A stretch of DNA of 64,000 nucleotides from Mesorhizobium sophorae (GTDB taxonomy: Bacteria; Pseudomonadota; Alphaproteobacteria; Rhizobiales; Rhizobiaceae): positions 434,001 through 498,000 of the forward strand of contig NZ_NNRI01000007.1 in NCBI RefSeq assembly GCF_002270415.1. The letters run 5' to 3'. The translations under genes and the position numbers were made by a program. This document shows positions 19,155 through 31,173 of this stretch, piece after piece (within the stretch, counting starts at the first letter, position 1; each line of letters begins with the position of its first letter). A model generated the notes under the pieces. The model saw nothing but the letters and a program-made list of their open reading frames with translations, was not told the DNA's origin and ran no database searches.

Positions 19155-20000
19155 TCAAATCATCTCCAGACCGCGCTTGCGGGTCGGAGGCGGAAAGGCG
19201 CGGTCGAGTTCGGCGATGTCCTGCGTCGTCAGCTCGATGTCGAGCGCTGCAAAATTCTGGCGGACATGCTGCTGGCTGCTGGCCTTCGGAATGGCGATGA
19301 CACCCTCCTGGTGCATGACCCAGGCCAAGGCAATCTGCGCCGGGGTCGCATCGTGGCGGGCCGCGACGGCGCCAAGCCTGGTATTGCGCGCCAGCGCGCC
19401 CTGCTCGACCGGTGAGTAGGCCATCAAGGGGATGCCGCGCTGGCGGCTCCAGGCCGCCAGATCGAATTCGAGGCCGCGCCGGACCAGATTGTAGAGCACC
19501 TGGTTGGTCTGGACGTTGCCGCCGTCGGGCAAGCCGACCAGTTCTTCCATCTCGTCGGTGTCGAAGTTGCTGACGCCCCAGTGGCGGATCTTGCCCGCCG
19601 CTTTCAGCGCCTCGAAGGCCGCGACGGTTTCGGCCAGCGGCACGCTGCCCGGCCAATGTAGCAGATAGAGATCGATGCGGTCGGTGCGCAGGCGCTTCAG
19701 GCTGTTTTCGCAGGCGCGCTGCACGCCGGCGCGCGAAGCGTTTGACGGCAGCACTTTCGAAACCAGGAACGTTTCGTCGCGGCGCCCGGCGATGGCCTCG
19801 GCGACTACCTCCTCGGCACCGCCGCTGGCATACATTTCGGCGGTATCGATGAGCGTGATGCCAAGGTCGAGGCCGAGCTTGAGGGCGTTGACCTCATCGG
19901 CGCGGCGACGGATATCCTCGCCCATTTTCCACGTGCCCTGACCAAGCACCTGAACGGCTTCGCCGGAAGGCAGCGTAGTTGTTCTGATCGTCGATGGCAT
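19155..20000 (-). CDS. Aldo/keto reductase
   Basis: A 281-residue (beta/alpha)8 NADPH oxidoreductase. The catalytic tetrad is present: Asp and Tyr in [12 protein letters not shown], Lys in LVSKVLPS, His in YLLHWPGS. The C-terminal cofactor site reads [16 protein letters not shown]. Family members reduce aldehydes and ketones, and this subgroup (similar to DkgA/YvgN-type) takes methylglyoxal and 2,5-diketogluconate-like substrates; the real substrate is unknown. The ATG at 20000 fits the conserved N-terminus ([13 protein letters not shown]). Confidence 0.9.
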   Translation of the reverse strand: MPSTIRTTTLPSGEAVQVLGQGTWKMGEDIRRRADEVNALKLGLDLGITLIDTAEMYASGGAEEVVAEAIAGRRDETFLVSKVLPSNASRAGVQRACENSLKRLRTDRIDLYLLHWPGSVPLAETVAAFEALKAAGKIRHWGVSNFDTDEMEELVGLPDGGNVQTNQVLYNLVRRGLEFDLAAWSRQRGIPLMAYSPVEQGALARNTRLGAVAARHDATPAQIALAWVMHQEGVIAIPKASSQQHVRQNFAALDIELTTQDIAELDRAFPPPTRKRGLEMI

Positions 20001-20088
20001 GGCAGGCTCCAGTTGAGGGCCGGATCGCATCACAGGCTCGGCGGGAAATCCAGAGAGAGTTCTCGCCGAATCCTGGTTCGCGAAAGGC

Positions 20089-20481
20089 TTACTCCACCGG
20101 ATGGGCTGCGAGCCAGCCCTGCATCTGCTTGATCTCGGCTTCCTGCGCGGCGATGACCCCCTCGGCCAGCTTGCGGATCTCCGGGTCCTTGCCGTTGGCA
20201 AGCTCGACCTTGGCCATGTCGATGGCGCCCTGATGGTGCGGGATCATGCCACGGACGAAATCGGCATCGGCATTGCCGGTGTATTGCAACGCCATCATGT
20301 CGGCATGCATCTTGTCCATCGCCGCCTTGTAGCCTTCGCTCGATGGGCCGGTCGCATCCGTCGACATGGCGCCCATGTCGTGTTTCATCTCTTCGCTCTG
20401 CGCCGGAACGCTTTCGAGGAAGACGGCAAGCAGCATTCCGGCAGCCATCAGCAAAAGGACGAGTTTTTTAGCCAAGGTCAT
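20089..20481 (-). CDS. DUF305 secreted/periplasmic protein, probably copper-related
   Basis: A 130-residue protein with an N-terminal hydrophobic signal ([17 protein letters not shown]) and the DUF305 signature [20 protein letters not shown]. It is rich in Met and His ([16 protein letters not shown]), residues that commonly bind Cu(I)/Cu(II). The ATG at 20481 follows AGGAG by 7 bases. It begins 43 bases after the end of the copper ATPase gene on the same strand, so it is probably in the same CueR-controlled transcript and may buffer or carry copper in the periplasm. That role is inferred from context and residue content. Confidence 0.85.
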   Translation of the reverse strand: MTLAKKLVLLLMAAGMLLAVFLESVPAQSEEMKHDMGAMSTDATGPSSEGYKAAMDKMHADMMALQYTGNADADFVRGMIPHHQGAIDMAKVELANGKDPEIRKLAEGVIAAQEAEIKQMQGWLAAHPVE

Positions 20482-20524
20482 TCATGGTCTCCTGTTGAGT
20501 GGGTTTCGTATTTGGGGGCTTTGC

Positions 20525-22888
<2,364 letters not shown>

Positions 22889-22919
22889 TCAAAATGCCTC
22901 GATGCCTCGTCTCGAGGCG

Positions 22920-22950
22920 GAGGTAGTGCTTCCAGTAACTGGAAGGTCAA
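22920..22950 (-). promoter_or_regulatory. CueR/MerR-type promoter of the copper ATPase operon
   Basis: On the minus strand the -35 element TTGACC (complement at 22945-22950) and a -10-like TACCTC (22920-22925) are separated by exactly 19 bases. The spacer carries the interrupted palindrome CTTCCAGTTACTGGAAG (22929-22945). A 19-bp spacer with a central dyad is the hallmark of MerR-family activators, which untwist the DNA when the metal binds. The ATPase start codon follows about 30 bases downstream. A CueR homologue is encoded at 32.0 kb. Confidence 0.82.
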
Positions 22951-23089
22951 GGGCATAATTTTCTTTTTCCGTATGCCGTCGCCGGCGCCAGGCCACAGTC
23001 AAAGAAAGTCGGATGCGCGGCGGCTTCTTGTGCTATGGACCCGCCGCTTGACAATCCAAACGCATCCAAATGCATCGATTCCATTTCCA

Positions 23090-23941
23090 ATGAAGTGCCT
23101 GGTCATAAACCTCGACCGGTCCCAGGACCGGCTCGCGCATATGACGTCGGAGTTTGCCCGTATCGGCATTGACTTTGAACGCGTCGCGGCGGTCGACGCC
23201 CAGGGCCGATCCGACCTCCCGCAAACACCAATGCGGCTCAATCCGCTGACGCAGTTGCATTTGACCAACACCGAGATCGCCTGTTTCCTCAGCCACAAGG
23301 CCTGCTGGGCAAAGATCGCCGATGGCGACGATGCCTACGGCGTCGTTTTTGAAGACGATGTCGTCTTTTCGGAAAATGCCGGCGCGATGCTTGCCGACGC
23401 CAGTTGGATCCCGGCTGATGCCGAGATCGTCAAGCTGGAGACGTTCTTCAAGAAGACCCGGCTCGCATGGCGGCGCTCTCCGGCCGGGCACGGCTTTTCC
23501 ACGTCCAGACTGCACGGAGCTCACGTCGGCGCGGCCGGCTACATACTCTCGAGGCAGGCGGCGCGCGATCTCATCGACGGCACCGCGGAGCTCAGCAGTC
23601 CCGTCGACCAGGTCATCTTCAATCCAAGATTCGCCCCCTCACCCGGCAAGGCGATCTATCAGCTGATTCCGGCTCTGTGTGCGCAGGAACGCTTCTTGCG
23701 GTCCGCCGCACTGCCGAGCCTGCTTCTTGAGGAACGGCGGGACCAGTGGCTTGCCGGTGTCCAATCCGGGTCGCGCACGACCAAGACGCTGCCGATGAGA
23801 ATCGGGGCTGAGGCCAGGAAATTGCTGAGCAGGATCGTCGACCTCTGCCTCCTGAAGCAGAGAAACAGGCTCATAGCGTTCTATCGCCACGGCGAACGTG
23901 TCCGTCCTGCCCATACCCACAACCGCGAAAAGGCGCTATAG
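23090..23941 (+). CDS. Glycosyltransferase family 25 (LPS-type)
   Basis: A 283-residue GT25 protein beginning MKCLVINLDRSQDRLAHM, the usual first strand of the family, so the ATG at 23090 is chosen over longer open frame upstream. The motif YGVVFEDDVVFSENAG carries the acidic nucleotide-sugar/metal site, and HGAHVGAAGYILSRQAAR is the conserved second half. Members add galactose or glucose to the lipooligosaccharide core in the cytoplasm. The sugar and acceptor are not known, and no LPS gene adjoins it. Confidence 0.87.
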   Translation: MKCLVINLDRSQDRLAHMTSEFARIGIDFERVAAVDAQGRSDLPQTPMRLNPLTQLHLTNTEIACFLSHKACWAKIADGDDAYGVVFEDDVVFSENAGAMLADASWIPADAEIVKLETFFKKTRLAWRRSPAGHGFSTSRLHGAHVGAAGYILSRQAARDLIDGTAELSSPVDQVIFNPRFAPSPGKAIYQLIPALCAQERFLRSAALPSLLLEERRDQWLAGVQSGSRTTKTLPMRIGAEARKLLSRIVDLCLLKQRNRLIAFYRHGERVRPAHTHNREKAL

Positions 23942-23974
23942 ACGCCGCCGAAAAGGCGAGGCCAACCGGTACCT

Positions 23975-26776
23975 ATGGCGAAAATCTCCCTGAAGCTCGA
24001 CGAACTGATCGACGGCGAAGCCTTGCGCCGCGAGATGACGGCGCTAACCGCGACCACCGCGGGGGACGGCTCCGGACAGGCCGCGCGCAGCGGCGTGCTT
24101 CAGCTTCTCAAGGGGCGGTTGGCGGACGGACGCGCCATTGCCGAACGCATGCTGAGGGACGACGGCGGCGGCCGTCCCTGTGCAGCGCGTCTGTCGCACC
24201 TCATGGACGAGATCATCCGGGCGCTTTACGATTTCGCCGTCACGCATGTCTACCGGGTCAAGAATCCATCCTCGGCGGAGCGCATGGCCGTCGTCGCGGT
24301 CGGCGGCTATGGTCGCGGCACGCTGGCGCCTGGCTCCGACATCGACCTCCTGTTCCTGCTGCCCTACAAGCAGACGCCATGGGGCGAGCAGACCGTAGAG
24401 TACATGCTCTACATGCTGTGGGATCTGGGCTTGAAGGTTGGCCACGCCACCCGCAACATCGACGAATGCCTGCGCCTGTCCCGCACCGACGTCACCATCC
24501 GGACCTCGATCCTCGAGGCGCGTTTCCTGTGGGGCGAGCTCAAGCTCTATGACGAGCTGATGCTGCGCTTCGACCATGAGGTGGTGCGCACGACCGGCCC
24601 CGAATATGTCCAGGCCAAGCTTGCCGAACGCGACGATCGCCATGCCAAGGCCGGCGAAAGCCGCTATCTCGTCGAGCCCAACGTCAAGGATGGCAAGGGC
24701 GGCCTGCGCGACCTGCAGACGCTATTCTGGATCGGCAAGTATTTCTACCGCGTGCGCACCGGCGAGGAGCTGGTCGACAAGGGCGTCTTCACAGAGGGCG
24801 AATATCGCGAATTCCAGAAGGCCGAGGATTTCCTGTGGGCGGTGCGCTGCCACATGCATTTCCTCACTGGCAAGGCCGAGGAACGGCTGCATTTCGACAT
24901 CCAGCGCGAGATTGCCGAGCGGCTCGGCTACACCAGCCATCCCGGCCTGTCGGCGGTCGAGCGCTTCATGAAGCACTACTTCCTCGTCGCCAAGGATGTC
25001 GGCGACCTGACCCGCATCTTCTGCGCCGCGCTCGAGGAAGAGCAGGCCAAGCACGTGCCGGGCTTCAACCGCATCTTCCTCACCTTCTCGCGGCGCAAGC
25101 GCAAGCTCGCGGGCACCTCGGACTTCATCGTCGACAACCACCGCATCAACATCGCCGACGACCAGGTGTTCGAGCGCGACCCGGTCAATCTCTTGCGATT
25201 GTTCTGGTTCGCCGACAAGCACGGTCTGGAATTCCACCCCGATGCGCTGAAGCTGCTGACGCGCTCGCTCGGCCTGGTCAACAAGTCGCTGCGGCGCGAC
25301 GAGGAGGCCAATCGGCTGTTCCTCGACATCCTGACCTCGGACCGCAATGCCGAACTCAATCTGCGGCGCATGAACGAGGCGGGGCTGCTCGGCAAGCTGA
25401 TCCCGGATTTCGGCAAGATCGTCGCCATGATGCAGTTCTCGATGTACCACCACTATACGGTGGACGAGCACCTGATCCGCTGCATCGGCGTGCTGGCCGA
25501 GATCGAGCGCGGTGACGGCGAGAAGGTCCATCCCCTCTCCCACACGCTGATGCCGGGCCTGAAGAAGAGCCGCGAGGCGCTCTATGTCGCCGTGCTGCTG
25601 CACGACATCGCCAAAGGCAGGCCGGAGGATCATTCCGAGGCCGGGGCCAGGATCGCCCGGCGCATCTGCCCGCATATGGGGCTGTCACCAGCCGATACCG
25701 AAACGGTGGCCTGGCTGGTCGAGAACCACCTCGTAATGTCGATGACGGCGCAGACCCGAGACCTCAACGACCGCAAGACCATCGAGGATTTCGCCGCGAT
25801 CGTGCAATCGGTCGAGCGGCTGAAGCTGCTTTTGATCCTCACCGTCTGCGACATCAGGGGCGTCGGACCTGGCGTGTGGAACGGCTGGAAGGGCCAGCTG
25901 CTGCGCACGCTCTATTACGAGACCGAATTGCTTTTGACGGGCGGCTTTTCGGAAGTGTCGCGCGCGCAGCGGACGGCGGCGGCGCGCGAGCGTCTGGCCG
26001 AGGCGCTCGCCAACTGGTCGGACAAGGCCCGCAAGCGCTATGTCGCCCTGCACTACGAGAATTACCTTTTGACCGTCGATCTCTCCGATCAGCTGCGCCA
26101 TGCCGAGTTCATCCGCGAAGCGGACGCTTCGGGCAACAAGCTCGCCACCATGGTCAAGACCCACCAGTTCGAGGCGGTGACCGAAATCACCGTGCTGGCC
26201 CAGGACCATCCCCGCCTGCTCTCGGTCATCGCCGGAGCCTGCGCCGGAGCCGGCGGCAACATCGTCGACGCGCAGATCTTCACCACGTCGGACGGCCGTG
26301 CCCTGGACACCATCCTGATCTCAAGGGAATTCGACCGCGACGAGGACGAGCGCCGGCGTGCCGAGCGCGTCGGCCGGCTGATCGAGGACGTGCTGTCGGG
26401 CAAGAGCTGGCTGCCGGAGATGATCGAGAAGCGGACCAAGCCTCGACGCGGCGCCAAGGTGTTCAAAATCCCGCCGCGCGCCGAAATCCGCAACGCACTG
26501 TCGAACCGTTTTTCGGTCATCGAGGTCGAGGGGCTGGATCGGCCGGGCCTGCTGTCGGAGATCACCGGAACGCTATCCGATCTGTCGCTCGACATCGCAT
26601 CGGCCCACATCACCACCTTCGGCGAAAAGGTCATCGACACCTTCTACGTCACCGACCTCACCGGCCAGAAGATCGACAACCCGACTCGCATCGCCACCAT
26701 CCGCAACCGGCTGATGGCGGCTCTTGAAGGCGTCGCGCCCGAGCGTGGCGGCAAGGCCAAGGCCGCCGCCGAGTGA
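23975..26776 (+). CDS. glnD: Bifunctional [protein-PII] uridylyltransferase/uridylyl-removing enzyme
   Basis: A 933-residue protein with complete GlnD architecture. The nucleotidyltransferase site is [19 protein letters not shown] at about residues 110-128. A GlnD linker/PII-uridylyltransferase domain follows, then an HD domain ([17 protein letters not shown], about 540-556) for deuridylylation, and two ACT domains (about 735-810 and 845-920) that sense glutamine. It controls PII (GlnB/GlnK) and hence nitrogen assimilation. It is followed 46 bases later by murJ, an arrangement widespread in Rhizobiales. Confidence 0.97.
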   Translation: MAKISLKLDELIDGEALRREMTALTATTAGDGSGQAARSGVLQLLKGRLADGRAIAERMLRDDGGGRPCAARLSHLMDEIIRALYDFAVTHVYRVKNPSSAERMAVVAVGGYGRGTLAPGSDIDLLFLLPYKQTPWGEQTVEYMLYMLWDLGLKVGHATRNIDECLRLSRTDVTIRTSILEARFLWGELKLYDELMLRFDHEVVRTTGPEYVQAKLAERDDRHAKAGESRYLVEPNVKDGKGGLRDLQTLFWIGKYFYRVRTGEELVDKGVFTEGEYREFQKAEDFLWAVRCHMHFLTGKAEERLHFDIQREIAERLGYTSHPGLSAVERFMKHYFLVAKDVGDLTRIFCAALEEEQAKHVPGFNRIFLTFSRRKRKLAGTSDFIVDNHRINIADDQVFERDPVNLLRLFWFADKHGLEFHPDALKLLTRSLGLVNKSLRRDEEANRLFLDILTSDRNAELNLRRMNEAGLLGKLIPDFGKIVAMMQFSMYHHYTVDEHLIRCIGVLAEIERGDGEKVHPLSHTLMPGLKKSREALYVAVLLHDIAKGRPEDHSEAGARIARRICPHMGLSPADTETVAWLVENHLVMSMTAQTRDLNDRKTIEDFAAIVQSVERLKLLLILTVCDIRGVGPGVWNGWKGQLLRTLYYETELLLTGGFSEVSRAQRTAAARERLAEALANWSDKARKRYVALHYENYLLTVDLSDQLRHAEFIREADASGNKLATMVKTHQFEAVTEITVLAQDHPRLLSVIAGACAGAGGNIVDAQIFTTSDGRALDTILISREFDRDEDERRRAERVGRLIEDVLSGKSWLPEMIEKRTKPRRGAKVFKIPPRAEIRNALSNRFSVIEVEGLDRPGLLSEITGTLSDLSLDIASAHITTFGEKVIDTFYVTDLTGQKIDNPTRIATIRNRLMAALEGVAPERGGKAKAAAE

Positions 26777-26822
26777 CAGCGACCATCACTTTGTCCCAAT
26801 TCCGCAGGCAGTTCCCAAAAGC

Positions 26823-28430
26823 ATGAGCCTCGTCAAGAAATTCGCAACGGTCGCTTCCGGCACGCTGATGAGTCGCGCGCTCGGCTTCGGGCGTGAGATG
26901 CTGATGGCGGCAGCGCTGGGCACCGGACCGGTCGCCGACGCCTTCAACGCCGCCTTCCAGTTTCCCAACACCTTTCGCCGGCTGTTCGCCGAGGGCGCTT
27001 TCAACGCCGCGTTCGTGCCGCTGTTCGCCAAGGAGATCGAGACACACGGCACCGAAGGCGCCAAGCGCTTCTCGGAGGAAGTGTTCGGCGTCTTGTTCAC
27101 GGCGCTGCTGGCGCTGACCATCGTCATGGAATTGTCGATGCCGCTGATCGTGCGCTACCTGGTTGCGCCGGGTTTTGCCGGCATACCGGGAAAATTCGAC
27201 ACCACGGTGACGCTGGCGACGATCATGTTCCCCTACCTGATCTGCATGTCGCTGGGCGCCATGATGGCGGGGATGCTGAATTCACTGCGCCGCTATTTCG
27301 CAGCGGCGGTGGCGCCGGTGTTTCTCAACATCATCCTGATCGGCGTGCTCGCCTACGCCTGGTACAAGGGCTCCGACGCCCTCACCGTCGGCTACGGACT
27401 GTCCTGGGGCGTGCTGGCCGCCGGACTGGTGCAACTGGCGATCGTCTGGGTGGCGGTGCGCCATGCCGGCATCTCGATCGGCTTCCGCCGTCCGAAAATG
27501 ACGCCCGCGGTCAAGCGGCTGCTGATCCTGGCGCTGCCGGCGGCGATCACCGGCGGCATCACCCAGATCAACCAGCTTATCGGCACGGCGATCGCCTCGG
27601 CGCAGAACAGCGCGGTGTCCTCGCTCGCCTATGCCGACCGCATCTACCAGTTGCCGCTCGGCGTGGTCGGCGTCGCGGTGGCGATCGTGCTGTTGCCCGA
27701 ACTGTCGCGGGCGCTGAAGTCGGGCAACCTGATCGAGGCGGCCAATCTGCAGAACCGCTCGGTCGAGTTCACGCTGTTCCTCACCTTGCCGGCAGCCGCG
27801 GCACTGTGGGTGATGTCGGAGCCGATCGTGCGGCTCGTCTATGAGCGCGGCGCGTTTGCCGCCAACAACTCGACGCCCACGGTGGCGGCGATCCTGGCGA
27901 TCTTCGGACTCGGCCTGCCGGCCTTCGTGCTGATCAAGGCGTTCACCCCCGGCTATTTCGCCCGCGAGGACACCCGCACGCCGATGATGTTCGCCGCCAT
28001 CTCGGTGGCGGTGAACGTCACCACGGCGCTGACGCTGTTTCCGGAAATGGGCGCGCCCGGCATCGCCGTCGCCTCGGCCGTCGCCGGCTGGGTCAACGCG
28101 CTGATGCTGCTCGGCGTCTTGATCAGACGTGGCCATTGGGGCCGCGACGTGCCGCTGATGAAACGCATTCCGCGGCTGGTGCTGTCTGCGATCGTGATGG
28201 GGGTCGCACTCTATTTCGCCGAACACTGGTTCGCCGTCAGGCTCGGCCGGGGTGCGCCGCTGGTCGTCAAGGCGACGACGCTTCTGGCGCTCGTCGCCGG
28301 CGGGGCGCTGCTCTACTTCATCACCGCCTTCGCCACCGGCGGCGCCGATTTCGGCATGATCCGGCGCAACGTCAAGCGGGGATCGGGGAAAGCGGCGCCT
28401 CCGGCCCCAAAGACCGCCCCGGACGAGTAG
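26823..28430 (+). CDS. murJ: Lipid II flippase MurJ (MviN)
   Basis: A 535-residue polytopic membrane protein. The start LVKKFATVASGTLMSRALG and the conserved TFRRLFAEGAFNAAFVPLF are MurJ signatures (Arg and Glu residues lining the central cavity), and about 14 hydrophobic helices follow, with YERGAF and TPGYFAREDTRTP further on. It flips the peptidoglycan precursor lipid II across the cytoplasmic membrane. The ATG at 26823 begins the conserved N-terminus. It is probably cotranscribed with glnD. Confidence 0.96.
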   Translation: MSLVKKFATVASGTLMSRALGFGREMLMAAALGTGPVADAFNAAFQFPNTFRRLFAEGAFNAAFVPLFAKEIETHGTEGAKRFSEEVFGVLFTALLALTIVMELSMPLIVRYLVAPGFAGIPGKFDTTVTLATIMFPYLICMSLGAMMAGMLNSLRRYFAAAVAPVFLNIILIGVLAYAWYKGSDALTVGYGLSWGVLAAGLVQLAIVWVAVRHAGISIGFRRPKMTPAVKRLLILALPAAITGGITQINQLIGTAIASAQNSAVSSLAYADRIYQLPLGVVGVAVAIVLLPELSRALKSGNLIEAANLQNRSVEFTLFLTLPAAAALWVMSEPIVRLVYERGAFAANNSTPTVAAILAIFGLGLPAFVLIKAFTPGYFAREDTRTPMMFAAISVAVNVTTALTLFPEMGAPGIAVASAVAGWVNALMLLGVLIRRGHWGRDVPLMKRIPRLVLSAIVMGVALYFAEHWFAVRLGRGAPLVVKATTLLALVAGGALLYFITAFATGGADFGMIRRNVKRGSGKAAPPAPKTAPDE

Positions 28431-28550
28431 GGCCGGATAACTCGACGGGCAAGACCGGTCTTGATCGGATCGTCGTGTTCGTCCATAAGCGCGCCGTCGC
28501 AAGACTTTCGCCGCGCGCGAAACGGCCCTCCACAAGCCAAGGGAACAACC

Positions 28551-29618
28551 ATGACCGCCTTCAAGCCACTCGTCTTTTCCGGCGTCCAGCCGACCGGCAA
28601 TCTGCATCTCGGCAACTATCTCGGCGCCATCAAGAAATTCGTCGCCCTGCAGGAAACCTCCGACTGCATCTATTGCGTCGTCGACCTGCATTCGCTGACG
28701 GCACAGCTCGTCTATGACGACCTCGCCGACCAGACGCGGTCGATCACCGCGGCGTTCCTGGCCTCGGGCATCGACCCGAAGAAGCACATCGTCTTCAACC
28801 AGTCGCGGGTCATGCAGCATGCGGAGCTCGCCTGGATCTTCAATTGCGTGGCGCGCATCGGCTGGATGAACCGCATGACGCAGTTCAAGGACAAGGCCGG
28901 CAAGGACCGCGAGAACGCTTCGCTGGGCCTGCTTGCCTATCCGAGCCTGATGGCTGCCGACATTCTGCTCTATCGCGCCACCCACGTTCCGGTGGGCGAG
29001 GACCAGAAGCAGCACCTGGAGCTGACCCGCGACATCGCGCAGAAATTCAACAACGACTTTTCCGACCGCATCGCAGCCCTTGGCGTCGGCGTCGAGATGC
29101 AGGTCGGCGAGGAGACCGTCAACGGCTATTTCCCGCTGACCGAGCCGGTGATCGGCGGGCCGGCGGCGCGCATCATGTCACTGCGCGACGGCTCGAAGAA
29201 GATGTCGAAGTCGGATCCGTCGGACCTGTCGCGCATCAACCTGACCGACGATGCCGATGCGATCTCGAAGAAGATCCGGAAGGCCAAGACCGACCCGGAA
29301 GCGTTGCCGAGCGAGCTGGACGGTCTGGCCAGCCGGCCCGAGGCGGAAAACCTGGTCGGCATCTATGCTGGTCTTGCCGATATGTCGAAGGCAGACGTGC
29401 TGAAAGAGTTCGCCGGCCAGCAGTTTTCGGTGTTCAAGCCGGCGCTGGCCGACCTTGCGGTGGAGAAGCTGGCGCCGATCGCCAGCGAGATGCGCCGCAT
29501 TTCCGATGACCGCGCCTATGTCGACGCGGTGCTGAGGGATGGCGGCGAGCGCGCCAGCGTGCTCGCAGAGGCAACGATGAAAACCGTGCGCGACATCATC
29601 GGGCTGCTGCAGAGCTGA
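28551..29618 (+). CDS. trpS: Tryptophanyl-tRNA synthetase
   Basis: A 355-residue class I aminoacyl-tRNA synthetase of normal bacterial TrpS length. The HIGH-type motif appears as [16 protein letters not shown], the tryptophan pocket region as [20 protein letters not shown], and the KMSKS loop as [12 protein letters not shown]. It charges tRNA-Trp with ATP. The ATG at 28551 starts the conserved first strand. The 120-base gap after murJ shows no terminator, so read-through from glnD-murJ is possible. Confidence 0.97.
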   Translation: MTAFKPLVFSGVQPTGNLHLGNYLGAIKKFVALQETSDCIYCVVDLHSLTAQLVYDDLADQTRSITAAFLASGIDPKKHIVFNQSRVMQHAELAWIFNCVARIGWMNRMTQFKDKAGKDRENASLGLLAYPSLMAADILLYRATHVPVGEDQKQHLELTRDIAQKFNNDFSDRIAALGVGVEMQVGEETVNGYFPLTEPVIGGPAARIMSLRDGSKKMSKSDPSDLSRINLTDDADAISKKIRKAKTDPEALPSELDGLASRPEAENLVGIYAGLADMSKADVLKEFAGQQFSVFKPALADLAVEKLAPIASEMRRISDDRAYVDAVLRDGGERASVLAEATMKTVRDIIGLLQS

Positions 29619-29722
29619 TCCCAACATCGGGTGCACTGCACCACACTGGCATAAGGCCGGCGGCTTGCCGCCGGTCTGCGGCAGTGGCAGATTGCGGCCG
29701 CAATGACACCGAGTACGTAGAC

Positions 29723-30214
29723 ATGGTCTCCAAACGCCTCAGCCGCGAAGCCGGCCATCGCCGCAAGTTCCTGGCGATCATCGACGACACGCCGGAATGC
29801 GAGCGCGCCGTCGCCTACGCCTCGAAGCGGGCACAGAGTACCAACGGCATGCTGGTGCTGCTCTATGTGATCGAGCCGGACGATTTCCAGCACTGGCTGG
29901 GTGTCGAGAAGATCATGCGCGAGGAGGCCAACGCCACGGCGCGCGCCGCGCTCGACGGTTATGCCAACAAGGTGCGCCAGAAGCTCGGCATGGAGCCGGA
30001 GATGGTGGTGCGCGAAGGCAAGCCGACCGAAGAGATCCACAAGCTGATCGAGGAAGACCAGGACATCGCCATCCTGGTGCTGGCCGCCGGCGCCGGCAAG
30101 GAAGGTCCCGGACCGCTGGTTGGCGCCGTGGCCGGCAAGGGTGCCGCATTCCCGATCCCGGTGACCGTGGTGCCGCAAAACCTGTCGGACGAGGAGATCG
30201 ACAGCCTCGCCTGA
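29723..30214 (+). CDS. Universal stress protein (UspA family)
   Basis: A 163-residue single-domain Usp protein. The N-terminal strand RKFLAIIDDTPECERAVAYA, the LLYVIEP second strand and the C-terminal strand PIPVTVVPQNL give the alpha/beta Usp fold. The loop between them (LAAGAGKEGPGPLVGAV) is glycine-rich, as in ATP-binding members. Its role in stress or energy state is not specified. The ATG at 29723 is chosen; the in-frame ATG at 29684 would add 13 residues. Confidence 0.88.
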   Translation: MVSKRLSREAGHRRKFLAIIDDTPECERAVAYASKRAQSTNGMLVLLYVIEPDDFQHWLGVEKIMREEANATARAALDGYANKVRQKLGMEPEMVVREGKPTEEIHKLIEEDQDIAILVLAAGAGKEGPGPLVGAVAGKGAAFPIPVTVVPQNLSDEEIDSLA

Positions 30215-30358
30215 GATGTATCGATATTCGGGTGAGGCCGGCCTGCAAACGGCCAGACCTGAATCGCACCTCAAAGCGCATCGCAGGTCGCAAAAACATT
30301 CCGCCAGCCAGCCGTTCCGGCGATGCGTTTCGCTTGAATGTCCAGCCAATAGAGCCTA

Positions 30359-30375
30359 TTTAGAACTATTCCAAA
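30359..30375 (+). promoter_or_regulatory. Irr-type ICE box upstream of nfuA
   Basis: TTTAGAACTATTCCAAA is a 17-base interrupted palindrome with one mismatch between the arms. It matches the rhizobial iron-control element pattern TTTAGAA-N3-TTCTAAA bound by Irr. It ends 31 bases before the nfuA start codon, where it would overlap the promoter. Irr represses or activates Fe-S, haem and iron genes in Rhizobiales when iron is low. Confidence 0.6.
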
Positions 30376-30406
30376 CTGGTTGCCCGAAATGGGCACGGAG
30401 ACGGCC

Positions 30407-30976
30407 ATGTTCATCCAGACCGAATCGACGCCAAACCCGGCGACGCTGAAATTCCTGCCCGGCAAGGAAGTGCTTCTGGAAGGCACCGCCGATTTCCGCG
30501 ATGCCGACAGCGCCGCCACCGCCTCGCCGCTGGCTGGCCGGCTGTTCGAGATTCCCGGCGTTACCGGTGTTTTCTTCGGCTACGATTTCATTACCGTGAC
30601 CAAGGATGGCCCCGACTGGCAGCATCTGAAGCCGGCGATTCTCGGCGCCATCATGGAGCATTTCATGTCCGGCGCGCCGGTCATGGTCAAAGCCGGCCCT
30701 GCCGCCGAGACCAGCCTGACGGGTGAGTTCTACGACAAGGCCGACGAGGAACTCGTCATCACCATCAAGGAACTGCTCGACACGCGGGTGCGCCCGGCGG
30801 TCGCCCAGGATGGCGGCGACATCACCTTCCGCGGCTTCGAGAACGGCACGGTGTTCCTGCACATGAAGGGCGCCTGCGCAGGCTGCCCGTCATCGACGGC
30901 GACGCTCAAGCACGGCATCCAGAATCTCCTGCGCCACTTCGTGCCGGAAGTGCAGCAGGTCGAGCAGGTTTCCTGA
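30407..30976 (+). CDS. NifU/Nfu-type Fe-S cluster carrier
   Basis: A 189-residue two-domain protein. The N-terminal Nfu_N domain starts MFIQTESTPNPATLKFLPG; the C-terminal NifU-like domain carries the cluster-binding CxxC in KGACAGCPSSTATLKHGI. Two monomers share a [4Fe-4S] cluster and hand it to target enzymes. The ATG at 30407 follows GGAG. Upstream lies an ICE-box-like site, so iron control is likely. Such genes are called nfuA or, in rhizobia, fssA. Transcription probably ends at the hairpin at 31044-31069. Confidence 0.93.
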   Translation: MFIQTESTPNPATLKFLPGKEVLLEGTADFRDADSAATASPLAGRLFEIPGVTGVFFGYDFITVTKDGPDWQHLKPAILGAIMEHFMSGAPVMVKAGPAAETSLTGEFYDKADEELVITIKELLDTRVRPAVAQDGGDITFRGFENGTVFLHMKGACAGCPSSTATLKHGIQNLLRHFVPEVQQVEQVS

Positions 30977-31043
30977 TCGTCCGCCGGACGCTTTGCCGGC
31001 AAAGCAGATTCGACAAAACGCAAAAAACAGGCGCAAAAAACAA

Positions 31044-31069
31044 AAAACCGGGCCGAATTGCCCGGTTTT
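31044..31069 (+). terminator. Rho-independent terminator after nfuA
   Basis: AAAACCGGGC, a 6-base loop CGAATT and GCCCGGTTTT form a perfect 10-bp stem with A-tract on the left and T-tract on the right, 68 bases after the nfuA stop. The A-rich left flank means it could also work for minus-strand transcripts. Confidence 0.85.
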
Positions 31070-31126
31070 CTGTTTGGGACGTCCGTTGTTGCCTAGACGG
31101 TCCGCGCATGAATGGCGTCTGTATCT

Positions 31127-31173
31127 GACCATGATTTTGCCGAAAACCGGTACCGGTTTTCGGGATCATGGTC
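31127..31173. repeat. Dispersed palindrome with CCGAAAACCGG core
   Basis: GACCATGAT ... ATCATGGTC arms enclose CCGAAAACCGGT and its complement ACCGGTTTTCGG. A related element lies at 62611-62656. The palindrome touches the stop codon of the L,D-transpeptidase gene, between two converging genes, so it may double as a transcript end. Confidence 0.75.

Noticed and set aside
31127..31173. Palindrome considered as a second metal-regulator operator
   Set aside because: It lacks -35/-10 boxes and recurs at 62.6 kb as a dispersed repeat.
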